A stretch of 64,000 nucleotides of DNA from Amaurobius ferox. Lineage: Eukaryota; Arthropoda; Arachnida; Araneae; Amaurobiidae. Numbering within the stretch: the first letter of the stretch is position 1; every line of letters starts with the position of its first letter. The translations under genes were made by a program, and so were the position numbers. The notes below the pieces were generated by a model. The model saw nothing but the letters and a program-made list of their open reading frames with translations, was not told the DNA's origin and searched no databases. The stretch spans positions 140,317,915 to 140,381,914 of the forward strand of contig OX578148.1 of the NCBI GenBank assembly GCA_951213105.1, written 5' to 3'. Below are positions 1 through 11,873 of this stretch, piece after piece.

Positions 1-1228
1 TAATGTAGGTAAATGCACAATACTGGGGTTTTTTCAATGAAGATTTTTAGAAAGTTATTTAATTTGGAGGGGTCATTGATGTTATCTATTAAAGGGTTAA
101 AAATATTAATAAGGGGTTTAAAGTTATATAAAAATTTTCCGAGGCTGTAGTTAGTTCTTCAGTAAAAGGAACGATCCGAGGGGGGATCAAGGTTAATAGT
201 TAATTTAATGTAACAGTGGTCACTCAGTGAATCACTCGGGAGAATCTCCCAATTTTGAATAGTATCAAAGAAGCCGAAAGATACAAATGATAAATCCGGG
301 AAACCTTTACCTGAATGTGAGACGAATGTTGGACTACACAGTGGATCATTGAATACAACAAGATTATTAGCTAAACAGAAATCGATGACATTGTACCTCC
401 AGTGATCAATGAAATCGTCCCCCACATCTGTGCCCCGGCGTTGAAATCTCCGAGGATCAGAAAATCGGATGAGAGAAAATAAAGATTCGAAAATTCTGGT
501 AGTAAATCAGGAAGAGAATCATGGGGAGGGGGGCAGTAAATGGAGATAACATTAAGGAATCGATTTGAAGGCAAGAAGATTTCTACTAAAACAAAAGAGG
601 TAGATTGAAACTTGAGAACTGAAGAAATAGCTGGGTTGAGAATTAAAATGGAGGCTTTATTGGAGAGAGTTATATTGTTTGATTCCAAAAGGGGGGACAG
701 AAAACAGCATCACCAGAAAGATATGGTTCCTGAAGACTTATGATATCTATTGAAGTTTCAAGGGCGAATTGAAATAGATTATGGGCTGATAACAAGTGAT
801 TTGTATTAATTTGCAAGATAGATAAGACCATGAAAGTAGAAACAACTCCCGGGCACAGAGGAAGAGGTATAATACAAAATGCAATATATACAAAACAAAG
901 AAACCACAAAGAATATATACATGCAAAAATCAAAACACAAGGTCAAAACACAAGAGAACTTAGATTTCTGTAAATCTCTACGTTCCAGCTCTCGTTGCAA
1001 GGCACGGCAGTTTTTTCTATCTCTAGAATTGTGGTCAGTTCGCCATTGCAACGAGCTGTCGGCATCAATGGCAGTTGTACAATTAACGCACACTGGTTTC
1101 TTGGCCCTACATGTCTTGAAAGTATGGTCACTTTTCGTGCAATTGCTACAATTACCGGTTGTCCAAGTACAGTTGTTGGCTGAATGTCTGAATCCCTGAC
1201 ATTTGCAATAGATTTGGAGGCTCACATA
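1..1228 (-). pseudogene. Decayed jockey/I/R1-type LINE: ORF1 zinc knuckles and ORF2 endonuclease
   Basis: Read on the minus strand, the 5' part (about 1225 down to 940) encodes gag-like zinc knuckles. One is a clean CX2CX4HX4C (CSNCTKSDHTFKTC), flanked by a second knuckle-like stretch ending HSANNC and by a CVNC pair. Next comes an apurinic-type endonuclease in pieces: SLQEPY (about 730), ILGDFNA (about 450) and LSDHCYI (about 210), the usual E, D/N and D/H catalytic motifs of LINE endonucleases. These blocks lie in different frames with stops between them, so the copy is dead. A further frame with asparagine-rich ORF2-like sequence continues to base 1, so the reverse transcriptase would lie left of the window. 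The order ORF1 knuckles then endonuclease fits the jockey/I/R1 group; the exact clade is not determined. Confidence 0.8.
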
Positions 1229-1329
1229 TTTTTTTATAAAAAAAAATAGTGAAAATGACGATAGATTTTTTAAGATCCATCAAATGTTTCGCTGCTGTAA
1301 TACCGACAAGGAATACCCAGTTAATAGAT

Positions 1330-2088
1330 ACAAGTAATTTAACTCTATGCTCAAAACTTCATCAAAAAATCGTTTGCTTCTCTGCAAAATCAATGATTGT
1401 TTCATTCATATCAGCTATATTGCAGACTCCATGGGCTAAATAATTTTGCGTTAAAGAAATGCAGCAATTCTTATCCAACTCATTCTACGTATTTTGGTGT
1501 TTGCCTTTTCCATAAGTGAAAAGTAGGCTTCGTTGTAGAAATAATCAAAGTTGGATGATCATTTAACTCAAATAGATTGTAATTGTTTTGTTTCAGAACA
1601 TTGATGCACAGAATTTAAGCAAAAATAAAGCGGTTTTAGGACGGATATAACACTCAATATGAATTAAAAAGAAGTGGGTCACTTGATCTCTTCATATAAT
1701 GTTCACGTGATCTCCCCATATAAAGGGTGTAATTATTTAAATTTTTATTTAAAAACTAATATTTTGCTAAAAATTCTTTTATATATTTTATGGGATAATT
1801 TTAATATTTCATAAAACTTTCGAAGGAATTTGTGAATTTTAAATTCCCTTAAAAAATGTTTTGAAAATGAGGTCCCATAGGGTTCAATGTTTTCCATTTT
1901 TTCAACCCGGGTTCAGTCCAAAACTAAGTGGGTGATATTATTAATTTATATTCCCGTAGGTCCCACAGACTGCCTGAACAGCATACTAAAATTTCATTTT
2001 GATAGTCATTTTAACGGTAGTTATCGTGCTAACGGACAGACAGAATGAACAAAGTCATAAACACTTTTCAATTATATTGTAAAGTGTT
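1330..2088 (-). repeat. Hairpin repeat family D, copy 1 (reverse)
   Basis: Reverse copy of a family seen again at 9680, 11874, 14232 and 44406. Its right end is the family's terminal hairpin, AACACTTT paired with AAAGTGTT, here at 2059-2088. This is followed inward by the TCTGTC-type tract and the AATGAAATTTTAGTATG block. The inner part carries the GATGATCATTTAA and TGAAACAATCATTGATTTTGC-like blocks typical of D. The element codes for nothing. The left boundary is approximate because the end is worn. Confidence 0.65.
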
Positions 2089-2477
2089 AAAAATGAGCCA
2101 AGATTGCAGAATGTTTCAGTGTGTAAAGAGGGCGTGGGTCACGCCATGGCGATTCTGTAACCCTGTTTAGCAAAAATCTCAATCTGTGAAACGTCATTTT
2201 ACATCCAAAATGAATAGATTATATTTTTAGTTTTAAGGGAGTTATCGTCAGACAAAGCACGACAACGGACAGAAAACGATAAATCGGGCCAAGTCCAAAA
2301 GTTTAGCTTCCTCACTTCATTTTAACAAATGGACTCAAATTTTTTCAAAACAACCTATTTATTGTATCCTTTTGAAATGGATTAATAAAGATCCCAGTTA
2401 ATGTTCTTTTATAATATTCTTGTTTCTAAAAATATGGAAAATAAATACACTGAAAGTTCCCAAATGATTAAAAAAAA
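2089..2477. other. Gap between repeats, nothing recognised
   Basis: AT-rich sequence between a family D and a family B copy. No convincing open reading frame, RNA gene or known repeat end was seen. Confidence 0.5.
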
Positions 2478-3255
2478 TCTGATGTGGGCAACACATGACT
2501 TTCCTTATATAATGTAATCAATTTACTACTTTTACAGTAAAAAAAAATAGGTTTTTCTTATAGTAGATACTAATATTCTTTCCAAGACATTGAATTTTCG
2601 ACAATCAGTCGTCATTTTCATTGATTTAGCGTCATTTTTATCCATTTCGCGAGATTTTCGTTAATTTGGCAACATTTCAAAAAGTCGCCAAGTTGGCGAC
2701 ATTCCGCCAAATTCGTCGCCAAAATCTCACCAAGCATTATACACTAAGAAATAAGTTATTCTTACAGTAGATAAATGACTATTGACGTTCAAATACAAAA
2801 GTATTACTCGGAGTATATTTTTTCATGAATGGAACGAGCTAGATCCACGAGAATGATGTCACTCAATTTATCGCTTGGTATTACATATGAAAAGTGAACA
2901 TGTTTATCAATAGGAAATATTGTTTTTTTATTTTATTTAACTTTTTGATATCGTACAGTTTTCAAAAAAAATGTCTCGAGAATGGTTCGTCTTAGCGTTC
3001 TAAAATTTATGTCAATCGTTTTCTAATGAAAAATTACATAAGAAATGTCTATTTGTGCAACTTTATTAGTGGTTTTGATTTTTTAACGAATTTTTCAAAA
3101 TTTCATTCGAAAATTTAGGGGGGTTCTGAACATTCAATTGCGTACAAAAACAATAGGCTTCCACTGCTTACGGATTGAGATTTTTGTACCAAATTTGGTT
3201 CAAATCGGTCCATTCGTTCGTCAGTTATCGTCTCCACTGACACATACACATATAT

Positions 3256-3290
<35 letters not shown>

Positions 3291-3415
3291 TCACTTCAAA
3301 AATGTTTGATTCGTGATCAGGGATGCTAGAAACGTGCTCTCCCGTCGAAAACTCGAATTCGAATTTTCGACCCCGTCACAATACTTTCCTTATACATTAT
3401 GTATATACGGAAAGT
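2478..3415 (-). repeat. Hairpin repeat family B, copy 1 (reverse)
   Basis: It starts at TCTGATGTGGG after a run of A and ends at the terminal hairpin ACTTTCCTTATA/TATATACGGAAAGT (3383-3415), again followed by A residues. Just inside the hairpin lie the cgaattcgaattttcgacc block, a (CA)n run (3258-3285) and a block reading ACCAAATTTGGTTCAAATCG. At 2590-2735 there is a degenerate 20-bp-period array rich in TTGGCGA and TCGCCAA. Other copies are at 18303, 26323, 34757 and 42833. Non-coding. The terminal hairpin, T/A-rich targets without obvious duplication and internal microsatellite fit non-autonomous Helentron (HINE) elements, but that assignment is inferred. Confidence 0.75.
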
Positions 3416-3639
3416 AAAAATGAGTATCGAGATATGTTAAAATTTCAAAAAATTAGTACCGTAACCTGTCAAATTACATGTTTTTAAATAAATGCTTTTT
3501 TTCTGATTGAATGCAGGTACTATTGATTTCAGTCAGGAGATATTGAACACACTTTAAGGTAATCGACTCCACTCGGTTCCAAAAACTCGATCGGCTTCTA
3601 TTGTGCATGTTATGTTTCATAATACCGGTGGGCAATTAT

Positions 3640-4463
3640 CAACGAAAATGTAGTCTTCACTTTATAATATTACGCTTTGCGTATCTCGTTGGACCTGATT
3701 CTTCCATGAAAATATTATATAGTGCTGCTTTCCAGACGTAACACCTAATTGCATTTCTGCCCAAACAGTGCCATCCCTCGAAATAAACTGCTCATGTTTT
3801 TATTCTCATCTTCACAACTTGAGAGCAATCTCATTCTTTTTCGTCCTCTACGTCTTATATTCGCAATATTCTCCTCTTCATCGTCGGTATCTATTGGCTC
3901 GCACTCTGTGTCTAATAGTCATTTTCATGTAATATATCTTCACTTTCAGAAAATTCACCTTCATCCATTTCCGAAAACTCTTCGCCTATGTTATTCATTT
4001 CTTCTAATAACTTGGCGCGTCTTGAATGTTTCGACATTTTTTCAGGGTGAAGATTAGGAATGGAGTAACGCTGTAAAAACAAAATATAAACTAACTAGTA
4101 ATACTTTTTAGTTTTTGAAACTTGAAAATATGCACTTCATAGAAATTTTAATACACAATTGCTTTAAATTGAATTTAATACGCAACAGTCCTTGCAGAAA
4201 ACTGATAAAAATAAGTGTAATCTGCATCCCATTTTCTGACCCGATAACTTAATAAGGCAAATTTTTCCCCCGGTCAAATGTCCGGTCGTGGTAGATAACG
4301 CTAGACATGTATTTTTATCATATACACACAAGAAAAACAAATATTGAAAAATTAATTGTATACCATTTAATAGAAAGGCAAGTGAGAAAAAGCGATAGCA
4401 TATGCTAATTTTCTAATTAAAAGTTTACAACCTGTCATTTGACCGGTCGTGGTACGTTTAGTG
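3640..4463 (-). pseudogene. piggyBac transposon relic (5' end and N-terminal transposase)
   Basis: On the minus strand an ATG at 4037 opens an acidic N-terminus beginning MSKHSRRAKLLEEMNN, followed after frame breaks by the DTDDEEEN acidic run. Near 3670-3700 it reads GPTRYAKRNI, a close match to the GPTGYAKR motif in piggyBac transposases just before the catalytic domain. The outer end at 4463 reads CACTAAACGTACCACGACCG on the minus strand and abuts TTAA (4464-4467), the obligatory piggyBac target. A second copy of the TACCACGACCGG motif lies inside at about 4268-4292. Stops and frameshifts break the frame, and the catalytic part is absent, so this is a dead, truncated copy. Confidence 0.7.
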
Positions 4464-6010
4464 TTAATCATAGAAATTGCAGAAAAATTCTATCTAATTC
4501 TAGGTCTTGCATAATATCTCGAGTCATAATACTTCAAAGTGATAAGACCATTTGGTCTAGTTATCGTATCCAGACCTTATCCTCGCATAGACTGCGACCT
4601 TTCCAAAAAGGGGTTAAAACGTATTCAAAAGAACTTAAAACGGGCTTATCCGTTAATATTATCAAATTTCCCGAAAATTATTTTATGGATGAATTAAATT
4701 ATTTTAAACATATCTTTGCCTTAGATGCAAAGTTAGATTGCATCCAAGGCAAAGAAAACCTTAAAGTTCTGAATGATATTGCAAGTTCTCAAATTCATAT
4801 ATGGTAAATTTTCCATCCCATCAGTACGAAAGAAAGCATCTTTTTAGACACCATTAGCCGCATTCGGCGACCCTGTGCACGCCCCCTTTTTAAATGCGTC
4901 TTACTCGTATCTTATGTATTGAAAAACATTAAGAGCGAATGACGCTGGATGAAGAAAACCGTTTCAGAAGCTACTAACGACTAGGAAAAAAATAGGAGCA
5001 AATGAATGCAAAATATATCTGTAAAATCGACTGGGAATATAAAGAAAGAAGGAAACGGTCCGCCTCATAAACTATGAGCCAGTTTCGTACATTAAATACG
5101 ATAAACAACATCCAAAATGACTGCAATTTTTAGAGTATACAACACGTATAGAAAGTATATAATAAAATATGAAGTAAAGCAAATGGTTTTGGATCCGATC
5201 TGGACATCTTCATCAGGTCAGATATAGGTCAATAAAGTAATTCCCGGAAAAGTAAAAAGTACAATTTGAATGTACGATGATTGCTAACGAGGTTTCGAAT
5301 GATAAGAAACGTTCAAGAAAGCGTTATTCAATAACGGAATGAGGTAAAACAATGCTCAGCATCCAAAATTTTAAAAATATAAGGCCTATGGATGTTCAGC
5401 TATAAAAAAACTTAAGATGTGTAAGATCTATTTTATTTGGACCTTAAGCAAGACCAGACGGACTGTCCCAACACCCGATTCATAACAACAATATCTTTAA
5501 GTAATGGAAAACTAAGCTTGAAAGATTTAAATGTGCATCGAAAATGATACAATATAAAATATTAGCAGTACTATAACTCAAATTCTAACGCTGTAGATTG
5601 AAACAAATATGACATTATCCGTATGGATAAAACTGAACGTTAATATATCTATCGGTCAATCCGAAGATTTTTGTCTGTTGTCGATCTAAAAATTAAAGCA
5701 TCTTCCAAACTGAAATTTTTGACATTTCGCTAGAAGCCCAAAAGAGCAAGCAGGTGCTTAATGGCTCACCACCCTGTAAGCATGACTTCAGAACCTTTGT
5801 TTCTCATAAGTCATTTTTTCACTGTTTAGCCATGACCACAGTTATTAAAATTCTAAAGTAAAGCCGTGAATGGTTGCTGGATTCAAAGTGCAAAACTAAA
5901 TACTTTATTAGCAACACCCTACAAGGTTGATAAATAGTGTCAACCGATTTCAGAGACAGCCTCCTTAGTCGGTGCGCGCTAAACAGACGCGTTGCCTGTT
6001 CTCTGTTTCT
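4464..6010. other. Unassigned stretch with a strong hairpin at 4714-4754
   Basis: A short open frame (4439-4807) has no recognised domain. Within it, 4714-4730 and 4738-4754 form a 17-bp inverted repeat with one wobble pair around a 7-nt loop. The rest is AT-rich with no gene or repeat boundary that I can defend. Confidence 0.4.
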
Positions 6011-6769
6011 ACTTCCCTAATGTATAGGGAAAGTAATGGAATCATGCCAAAAATCGTAACTCTAGTTTTCGACGGATCGACACGTTTTGGGACCTCTAGA
6101 AGACTAAACATCTATTTTTAACCTAACGTTTGTGTGTGTGTGTTTCTGTCTGTTTGTGCAAAGTATGTATCCACTCGAATGAACCCAATTTCATAAAATC
6201 GGGTAGGTCAGTCACTTGTGTGTGATTATGGTGTTGATCAGTTTTTGGTACGATTCGGGATAAAAGAACCCGCCTTTTTTTGCGAAATGGCCTGTATCCA
6301 CTCAAGCTGAAAAACACATCTATCCAATTTTACAAAATTGGGTAGATACGTCACTTGTGCTTTATCCTGGTGCTGATTAGATTTTGGTATGATTTGGAAA
6401 AAATAACCTTCATTCTTTTGCGAAATGGTCCGTAAAAATCGTCAATCTAAAATAAACTACGTATGTTCAAAAATATCCATTAAATGCTTGTTTATACGTA
6501 ATTTTTAACTATGAAAAAGGATAAAACCAACCTCATTACACTGGGACTAGCCTTTCTCGAGATATGTTAGTTTTTTCGCATTTTCGCTATGTCACCTTTG
6601 AAAATAAGTCCAGAAACCAAATGAGAGCGAAAATGGAATCAAAAGTAAATAATTTTAAATAATTATGGGTGTTATTTTGTTCCATTAAACTCAATATAAT
6701 GAATTATTGAAGAAATAAAGAAAACATTAATACGAGTCTACAGGAAAATCATCTGCTGTACACATCAGA
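6011..6769 (+). repeat. Hairpin repeat family C, copy 1 (forward)
   Basis: It opens with the hairpin ACTTCCCTAATGTATAGGGA and the block AACTCTAGTTTTCGACGGAT...CACGTTTTGGGACCTCTAGA, then a TG-rich tract (6127-6142). After that, the unit CCAATTT(C/A)ATAAAATCGGGTAG occurs twice, about 130 bp apart, each time with GGTGTTGAT/GGTGCTGATT downstream. The far end is CACATCAGAT followed by T residues. Families B and C share the first 60 bases and the CCCACATCAGA end, so they are relatives with different bodies. Confidence 0.7.
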
Positions 6770-8369
6770 TTTTTTTTAACTTAACGAAGGAAGTAGGTCC
6801 TTGTATAGGAAATCGGCTGATATTTTTAAGCAACCTTACACACAGCTACTAATGAACTATATTTTTAGATTCATTCAAACGGCAGTTTGGGCAAATTATT
6901 ATATGTAAATACTTCTGCTAGCGAAATTTTAAATTGCTTGCTTTAAGGTGTTTTGTGCTCACCAAATATATCATAGTCTGTTTAGTTCTGACGAGCGGTA
7001 ATGACCTCGAAACTGAGGTCCAGAAACGGGGAGAGATAATCCACTGAGCACTTTCTAGGTTTTTTGCACACTCTGTTATATGGAAGAAAACGTTTCACTG
7101 TAAACTCAAAGGTATATTTAGACGGTTCTTAACAAACTTGAGTATTAAACAATTACTATTACGGATTGTAAGTGATTAGTTCATTTTCTAGAAATAAACT
7201 GATACAATCAATGATATCTACTGATACAATATTCGTTACTAACAACATATGCTACTATTAATGAGGTATTTGCATTTTTAGAAAACATTTAAATACTTCC
7301 CTAGTTATTTAGAAATTATTTCTTATAACGTTTAGAACTATACTTGCCTCAAAGCTCGTGCATTGATATCCATCATTCAGTTGTTCTGTCTTCCCGCGTT
7401 TATTAAGCGAACATGGATGAGATGGTTTCCATGGAAACGGAATCTTATTTGAATATCCATTTAAAATTCATTTCTAAATGAATAACTACTTTTTAAATAT
7501 GAATACGAATATCATTTTGTATTTCAGTGTAAATGACGTGCGAATTTCAAGGTGATTTCGTGTCAGAAGAACATTAAAAGGTTTTAGTTGAATAATGACA
7601 ATCGATCCGATTCAACATCGAGTAAAAGCTGGGAAAAAACATGCTTGACTGTCATTTGAATGCCACAAAATCACTCGATGAAATCAAACTATCCATAATT
7701 AACGTATAATTAACGTATAATTAACGTATAATTAACGTATGTTGACAATTTTTGTCCAGAGGGGGTGAGAGATTTCAGAACCTCGAATGCAATAGTGGAG
7801 TCGGTCGTTGCTGAACGTGGAATGTGAAGGATTTGATTGTATTAACGCAACTGACACAGAAATCCTCACAAGAAACGACTGAAGAATTAACTATTATGTC
7901 AGATCTTCATCTGGAAAAGTTGGATTGAAATATTTTTTCATGGGTGGGTCAACTAACCGATAAAGTTTTAGATTTAAACTCTTTTATAGAACGTGGATTG
8001 AAATTCAAAAGAGGTTTAGAAAACTTACTTGAACTTTATCGGGAAATTCACAAAGATCTTGAGAACAAGACGACAAAAGTTTTTCGCCTCGTTAGCTTGC
8101 CAATTTCAGTATTTGTCTTCCTTAAATATGCACATGAATGATACCTTTATGTGTTAATAAATGTTGTAGTTTTGTCTCTAATTTATATTATAACCGATAA
8201 AATGATACAAATGGTCTGCTATTTATGGGTTAATCGGGACAGTTTGTACACTTAAACCCTGTTTTTGTGTAGACTCGAAGACAATAAGGGATTACTGTAT
8301 TTAGAAGTGGACAGTCTTCATAGATGTCGCAGGGGAAGATTGATAACTTCATTTTAAATATATGTTTGC
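6770..8369. other. Unassigned stretch, small ORF at 7944-8141
   Basis: No clear gene. The open frame at 7944-8141 gives a 65-residue product with an amphipathic, leucine-rich middle (about residues 17-45). I do not recognise it, and no partner exons or start context were seen. A perfect 14-bp palindrome GTTTCCATGGAAAC lies at 7425-7438. Confidence 0.4.
7696..7740. repeat. 11-bp tandem repeat, four copies
   Basis: The unit ATAATTAACGT is repeated four times head to tail, almost perfectly. It is too short to be more than local slippage. Confidence 0.85.
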
Positions 8370-9190
8370 CTAGCAATATAGACGTTCTTCGTACGAAGTA
8401 TATAATATAAAGAAACTTCAAATTCGCAATCATGTGCAAATTCCTGTAGTATAATAAATGACATTGTTAATCAAAATATTCTGTTAAAATATTTTATTTA
8501 ATGCCCCTAAGAAGTTTAAAAATATCTGTTCTCGCTATACAAAATTATCTTCACGGGCAGATCTGAAGAATGAAACACTCTGGTCCAGTTTGTAAGCAAA
8601 TGTACAAAAACATACGAAGTTAAACCATATATGCAAAACAAAAGTGTACGGAACTCGTTCTACTTATATTCGCGAATATTAAAAGAAATACCAGAGTATT
8701 TATCCAAAGATTACACGTATAGCACATGAGTTTCTAAAATCTTTGCAAAAATAAAACAGATAACGGGATTATTGATATTTTCAATGTATTATGTCATCTT
8801 TAAACCTGAAGGCCGTAATTTATTCCAATATATGTCAAAATATATGAAAATGTACATGTACTACTTATATTCTCGTAGATTAGAAGATATACCCGTGCAT
8901 TTGTAGATTACCAGTACTACATACAATATACGAGTTTCAACAATTTTTGCAAAAATAAAACAATGACGTAATAAATTGAAAATATCAATAATCCCGAAAA
9001 TATCAATAATATTTAAATCTGAAGACCGTAATGGACATAATCCAGTCAAAAATGCAATATCGCTAAAATTTATTTTATATACATATCATTATTATTTAAA
9101 TCTGAAAGGATTTAATAAAAGTCGTCTGCCGCATAAACTCGTTGGATTCAAATCCAACAATCTTCAAATCCAACAGTTGGATTTAAGCTG
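8370..9190 (-). mobile_element. Helitron family A, copy 1 (3' part, reverse)
   Basis: It begins with CTAG (8370-8373) followed by the hairpin ACGTTCTTCGTACGAAG, which is the reverse complement of the family's 3' end. The body contains the family blocks TGAAGAATGAAACACTCTGG, repeated TATTCTCGTAGATTAGAAGA and AATTGAAAATATCAATAAT. It stops near GTCTGCCGCATAAACTC...GATTTAA, so the 5' third with the TCTATATAAAT start is missing. No Rep/helicase coding sequence is present, so it is non-autonomous. Confidence 0.65.
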
Positions 9191-9679
9191 AAGATATTGA
9201 ACTTTTGTTAATTGCATCAAAAATACATTTATTATTACTTTTATTGCACAGTCAAAGTAGACCACGAAAATTTGAGAACATTAGGAGTCGTTCTTGGACT
9301 GCAAAACTCTATTATATATATACTCCATAGGCCGGGTCTATTAAGTACATATCCACACTAGTAACGAAGGAAACGCGTATATGAAATGCAATAAGTATGT
9401 CAGAGAGCCGTTGGATGTGTCACCAGGGGCTGTGACTCCTGAAATGCTTGTATGACACTTTGACAAGCACTTGATCTATTTTTTTTATGAAATTCAGATG
9501 GGCGTAGTTGCTGACAAAGAGCATTTTAAGTAGGCTCTACACTATATGCTGGGTAATTTTAGTATTCCTGAATAGGGTAACTATTCCACAATAATCCTAT
9601 TGTGCCAAATACCTTCTGTAGCAGTTTCTGTTCATTCTTATTTATTACACAATGCTCTACAATATTTTCATTGCTTTTT
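9191..9679. other. Gap, nothing recognised
   Basis: No gene or repeat end seen. The sequence is less repetitive than its flanks. Confidence 0.4.
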
Positions 9680-10650
9680 AACACTTTCCAACAGAGTGGA
9701 AATGTGTTTATGATTTTAGTCATTCTGTCTGTACGTTCGCACGAAAAATGACTTTATCAAAATGAAATCTTAGTATGTTGTTCAGACGGTCTGTGGGACG
9801 TATGGGAATGTAAATGAATAACATCAACCAATTCGTTTTTGATGGAATCTGTTGAAAAAATGAAATACATTGAACCCGTATGGGTCCTCATTTTTCAAAC
9901 ATTTTTTAACCGAAGTTAAAATTCGCAAATTGATTTGAAAATTATAGAAAATATTCAAATTATTCCATAAAATATACAAAAATAAATTGAGCAAAATAGA
10001 TTCGATACTTTTTTAAATAAAACTTTAAATATTAATGACACCCACATTATACGAAGAGATCGCGTGACCCACTTTAAAAATAGGGCATCCATCTTTTTTC
10101 CCAGAGTCAAAATCGTGGTTCTTTTAAATTTATATTGAGTGTTGCATCCGTCCTAAAACTGCTTTACTTTTGCTTATTTTCTGTGCACTTATATTCTGCG
10201 CCAACTCAATTACGATATTTTTGAATTTACTTGATCATCCAACTTTGATTATTTATACAGCGAACCCTCAATTTAACGGATGCAGAATGTAAACAATTCA
10301 AGCTGTAAGATGAGTTGTATAAGAATCGCTGAATTTTTTTAAATCAAATTTATTTAGCTCTGGAATCTGGAATATAGGTGATATGAATGAAATATTCATT
10401 GATTTTGCATAGAGAAACAGACTATTTTATACCATTTACTTTTTCGATGAAGTTTAAAGCATGGAGTTAGAAAGTACTTTTACCTCCATGGTTTTAAGTT
10501 TTTAAGTAAAATAAATGTTTATAGTGCTGTGATAAGTTTTAAAAGATCAACACTGAATGTATCGCATTTCAAAGATGTTTAAATAAAATTGCATTTCATT
10601 TAGAAATTGTTTCATAGTCAATGCTGTATGCATTATTGATCTTTCTTGTT
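9680..10650 (+). repeat. Hairpin repeat family D, copy 2 (forward)
   Basis: It starts after TTTTT with AACACTTTCCAACAGAGTGG, then CATTCTGTCTGTACG, GACTTTATCAAAATGAAAT and the ACGGTCTGTGGGAC block. It ends near 10650 with the D tail GCATTATTGATCTTTCTTG. This is the cleanest full copy of D without a nested insertion. Every forward D copy in this window follows a run of T, which suggests a T-rich target without duplication. Confidence 0.7.
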
Positions 10651-10984
10651 TAAATGTACTTCGCTTTGTCGCCAAGTTCGTTATCCTAACGTTCCTGCGC
10701 CAGGGAAACTCCAATACAATTTATTAAATGGAGTACTGTGACTTTACTGATCGACATGACTTTAATGATGATGTATACACTCTGGGATCTTTCTTTCCAG
10801 AGTTATCGGGATTCTTAAGGACTTTCTTGTACATACTCAGCGCTACTCATGATTTAAAATGTGCAAATTCTAATAGTACTCAAAAGAATATTATTCTCAA
10901 TTTCTTTTTTAATGGATCACAGTAAGTTTTCTTGCTCCACAAATATCCTTAAAATTTACATTTAAAGATTATTAAGTCTCCGAG
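10651..10984. other. Gap with an unrecognised 65-codon ORF
   Basis: The open frame 10728-10925 has no recognised domain, signal or splice partner. I do not call it a gene. Confidence 0.35.
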
Positions 10985-11838
10985 GACGATTCATTTTACG
11001 TCAGTTTTCATATCTCAAGAACGATTCGTGTTGCCGTTCAAATGTGTTGTTGCTGTTGAGACCCAGACCGTTCGACCTACCAGAAAGGTGTAATGTAACT
11101 GTTTGGACGGCCGGGAAGAGTCACTCTATTTAGACCGGAACCCAGTGGGGGAGGCATCCACAGGGACCGTAACTTCCTTCCCCTACCACCAACCTCTTGG
11201 AAGGACTGACGGATCCACATGTTTAGCGTGATCGTACTCCGCGTGAACACGACGGCAGTTTTGGCAGCGGAGGGAATCGAACTCGGGCCTAATGAGTGCA
11301 ATTCCTGCGGGCTAGCTACTGGGCTACCGCGTCCCTGCCGTTCTAATGTGTGTAATTTGTTTTCCAATAAAAATATTACATATGAAATTATTATTTATTT
11401 AACAGTATTGGAGGTTCTGGACTCTTTAAAGCTTTTCAGACATTCTTTAAAAATCGTTCAATATCTCGGGAACTGCTCATACTAACGTTCTAAAGTTTAT
11501 GCTATTCGTTTTCTGATAAAAAATTCGCTGAAAAGATTTTTTATTTATCGTTACTGAATATCTTGATTTTTAATCGTTGTAAAAATCATTCAAAATTTGG
11601 GGAGAGGGGGTAGTTTTCTTACATTCGATTGTCATTAAAGTCACAAGGTTTATAGTATTTACAAGATATAATAATTGCACTAAGTTACGTTCAAAGCGCT
11701 TTATTCTGTCCCGAGACACAGAGACATTACTTCAAAAACATTGGATTCGAATTCCATGCTTGAAGCGTGTTCTTCCTTCGAAAACTTGAATTCTAATTTT
11801 CGACCCCCATCACGATGCTTTCCCGATGTGTTATATTA
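10985..11838 (-). repeat. Hairpin repeat family B, partial copy split by a SINE
   Basis: Diverged B sequence: ATATCTCAAGAACGATTCGT at 11010-11030, TTTATGCTATTCGTTTTCTG at 11495, and the terminal block TTCGAAAACTTGAATTCTAA...CATCACGATGCTTTCC at 11775-11823. A tRNA-SINE with its own target duplication interrupts it at 11048-11335. Confidence 0.55.
11048..11335 (-). mobile_element. tRNA-derived SINE, full length, with 16-bp target duplication
   Basis: The minus strand starts GGGACGCGGTAGCCCAGTAG, a tRNA-like head with a box A (about 11316-11328), followed by a box B-like GAGTTCGATTCC (about 11273-11284). About 200 bp of unique body follow, ending in a 3' domain (11062-11110) and a CAACAGCAACA tail. 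Flanking direct repeats TGCCGTTCAAATGTGT (11032-11047) and TGCCGTTCTAATGTGT (11336-11351) differ at one base and define the ends exactly. Length is 288 bp. It would be transcribed by RNA polymerase III and mobilised by a LINE. Its 3' domain reappears alone at 36219 and 57414. Confidence 0.85.
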
Positions 11839-11873
11839 TCTACAGTGAACTCTCGTTAAAACGGCACCTTTTT

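Noticed and set aside
7944..8141. 65-codon ORF with a leucine-rich helix
   Set aside because: No recognised family, no splice partners or promoter. ORFs of this size are expected by chance.
10728..10925. Possible exon of a host gene
   Set aside because: No acceptor, donor or neighbouring exon that would extend it, and no recognised domain.
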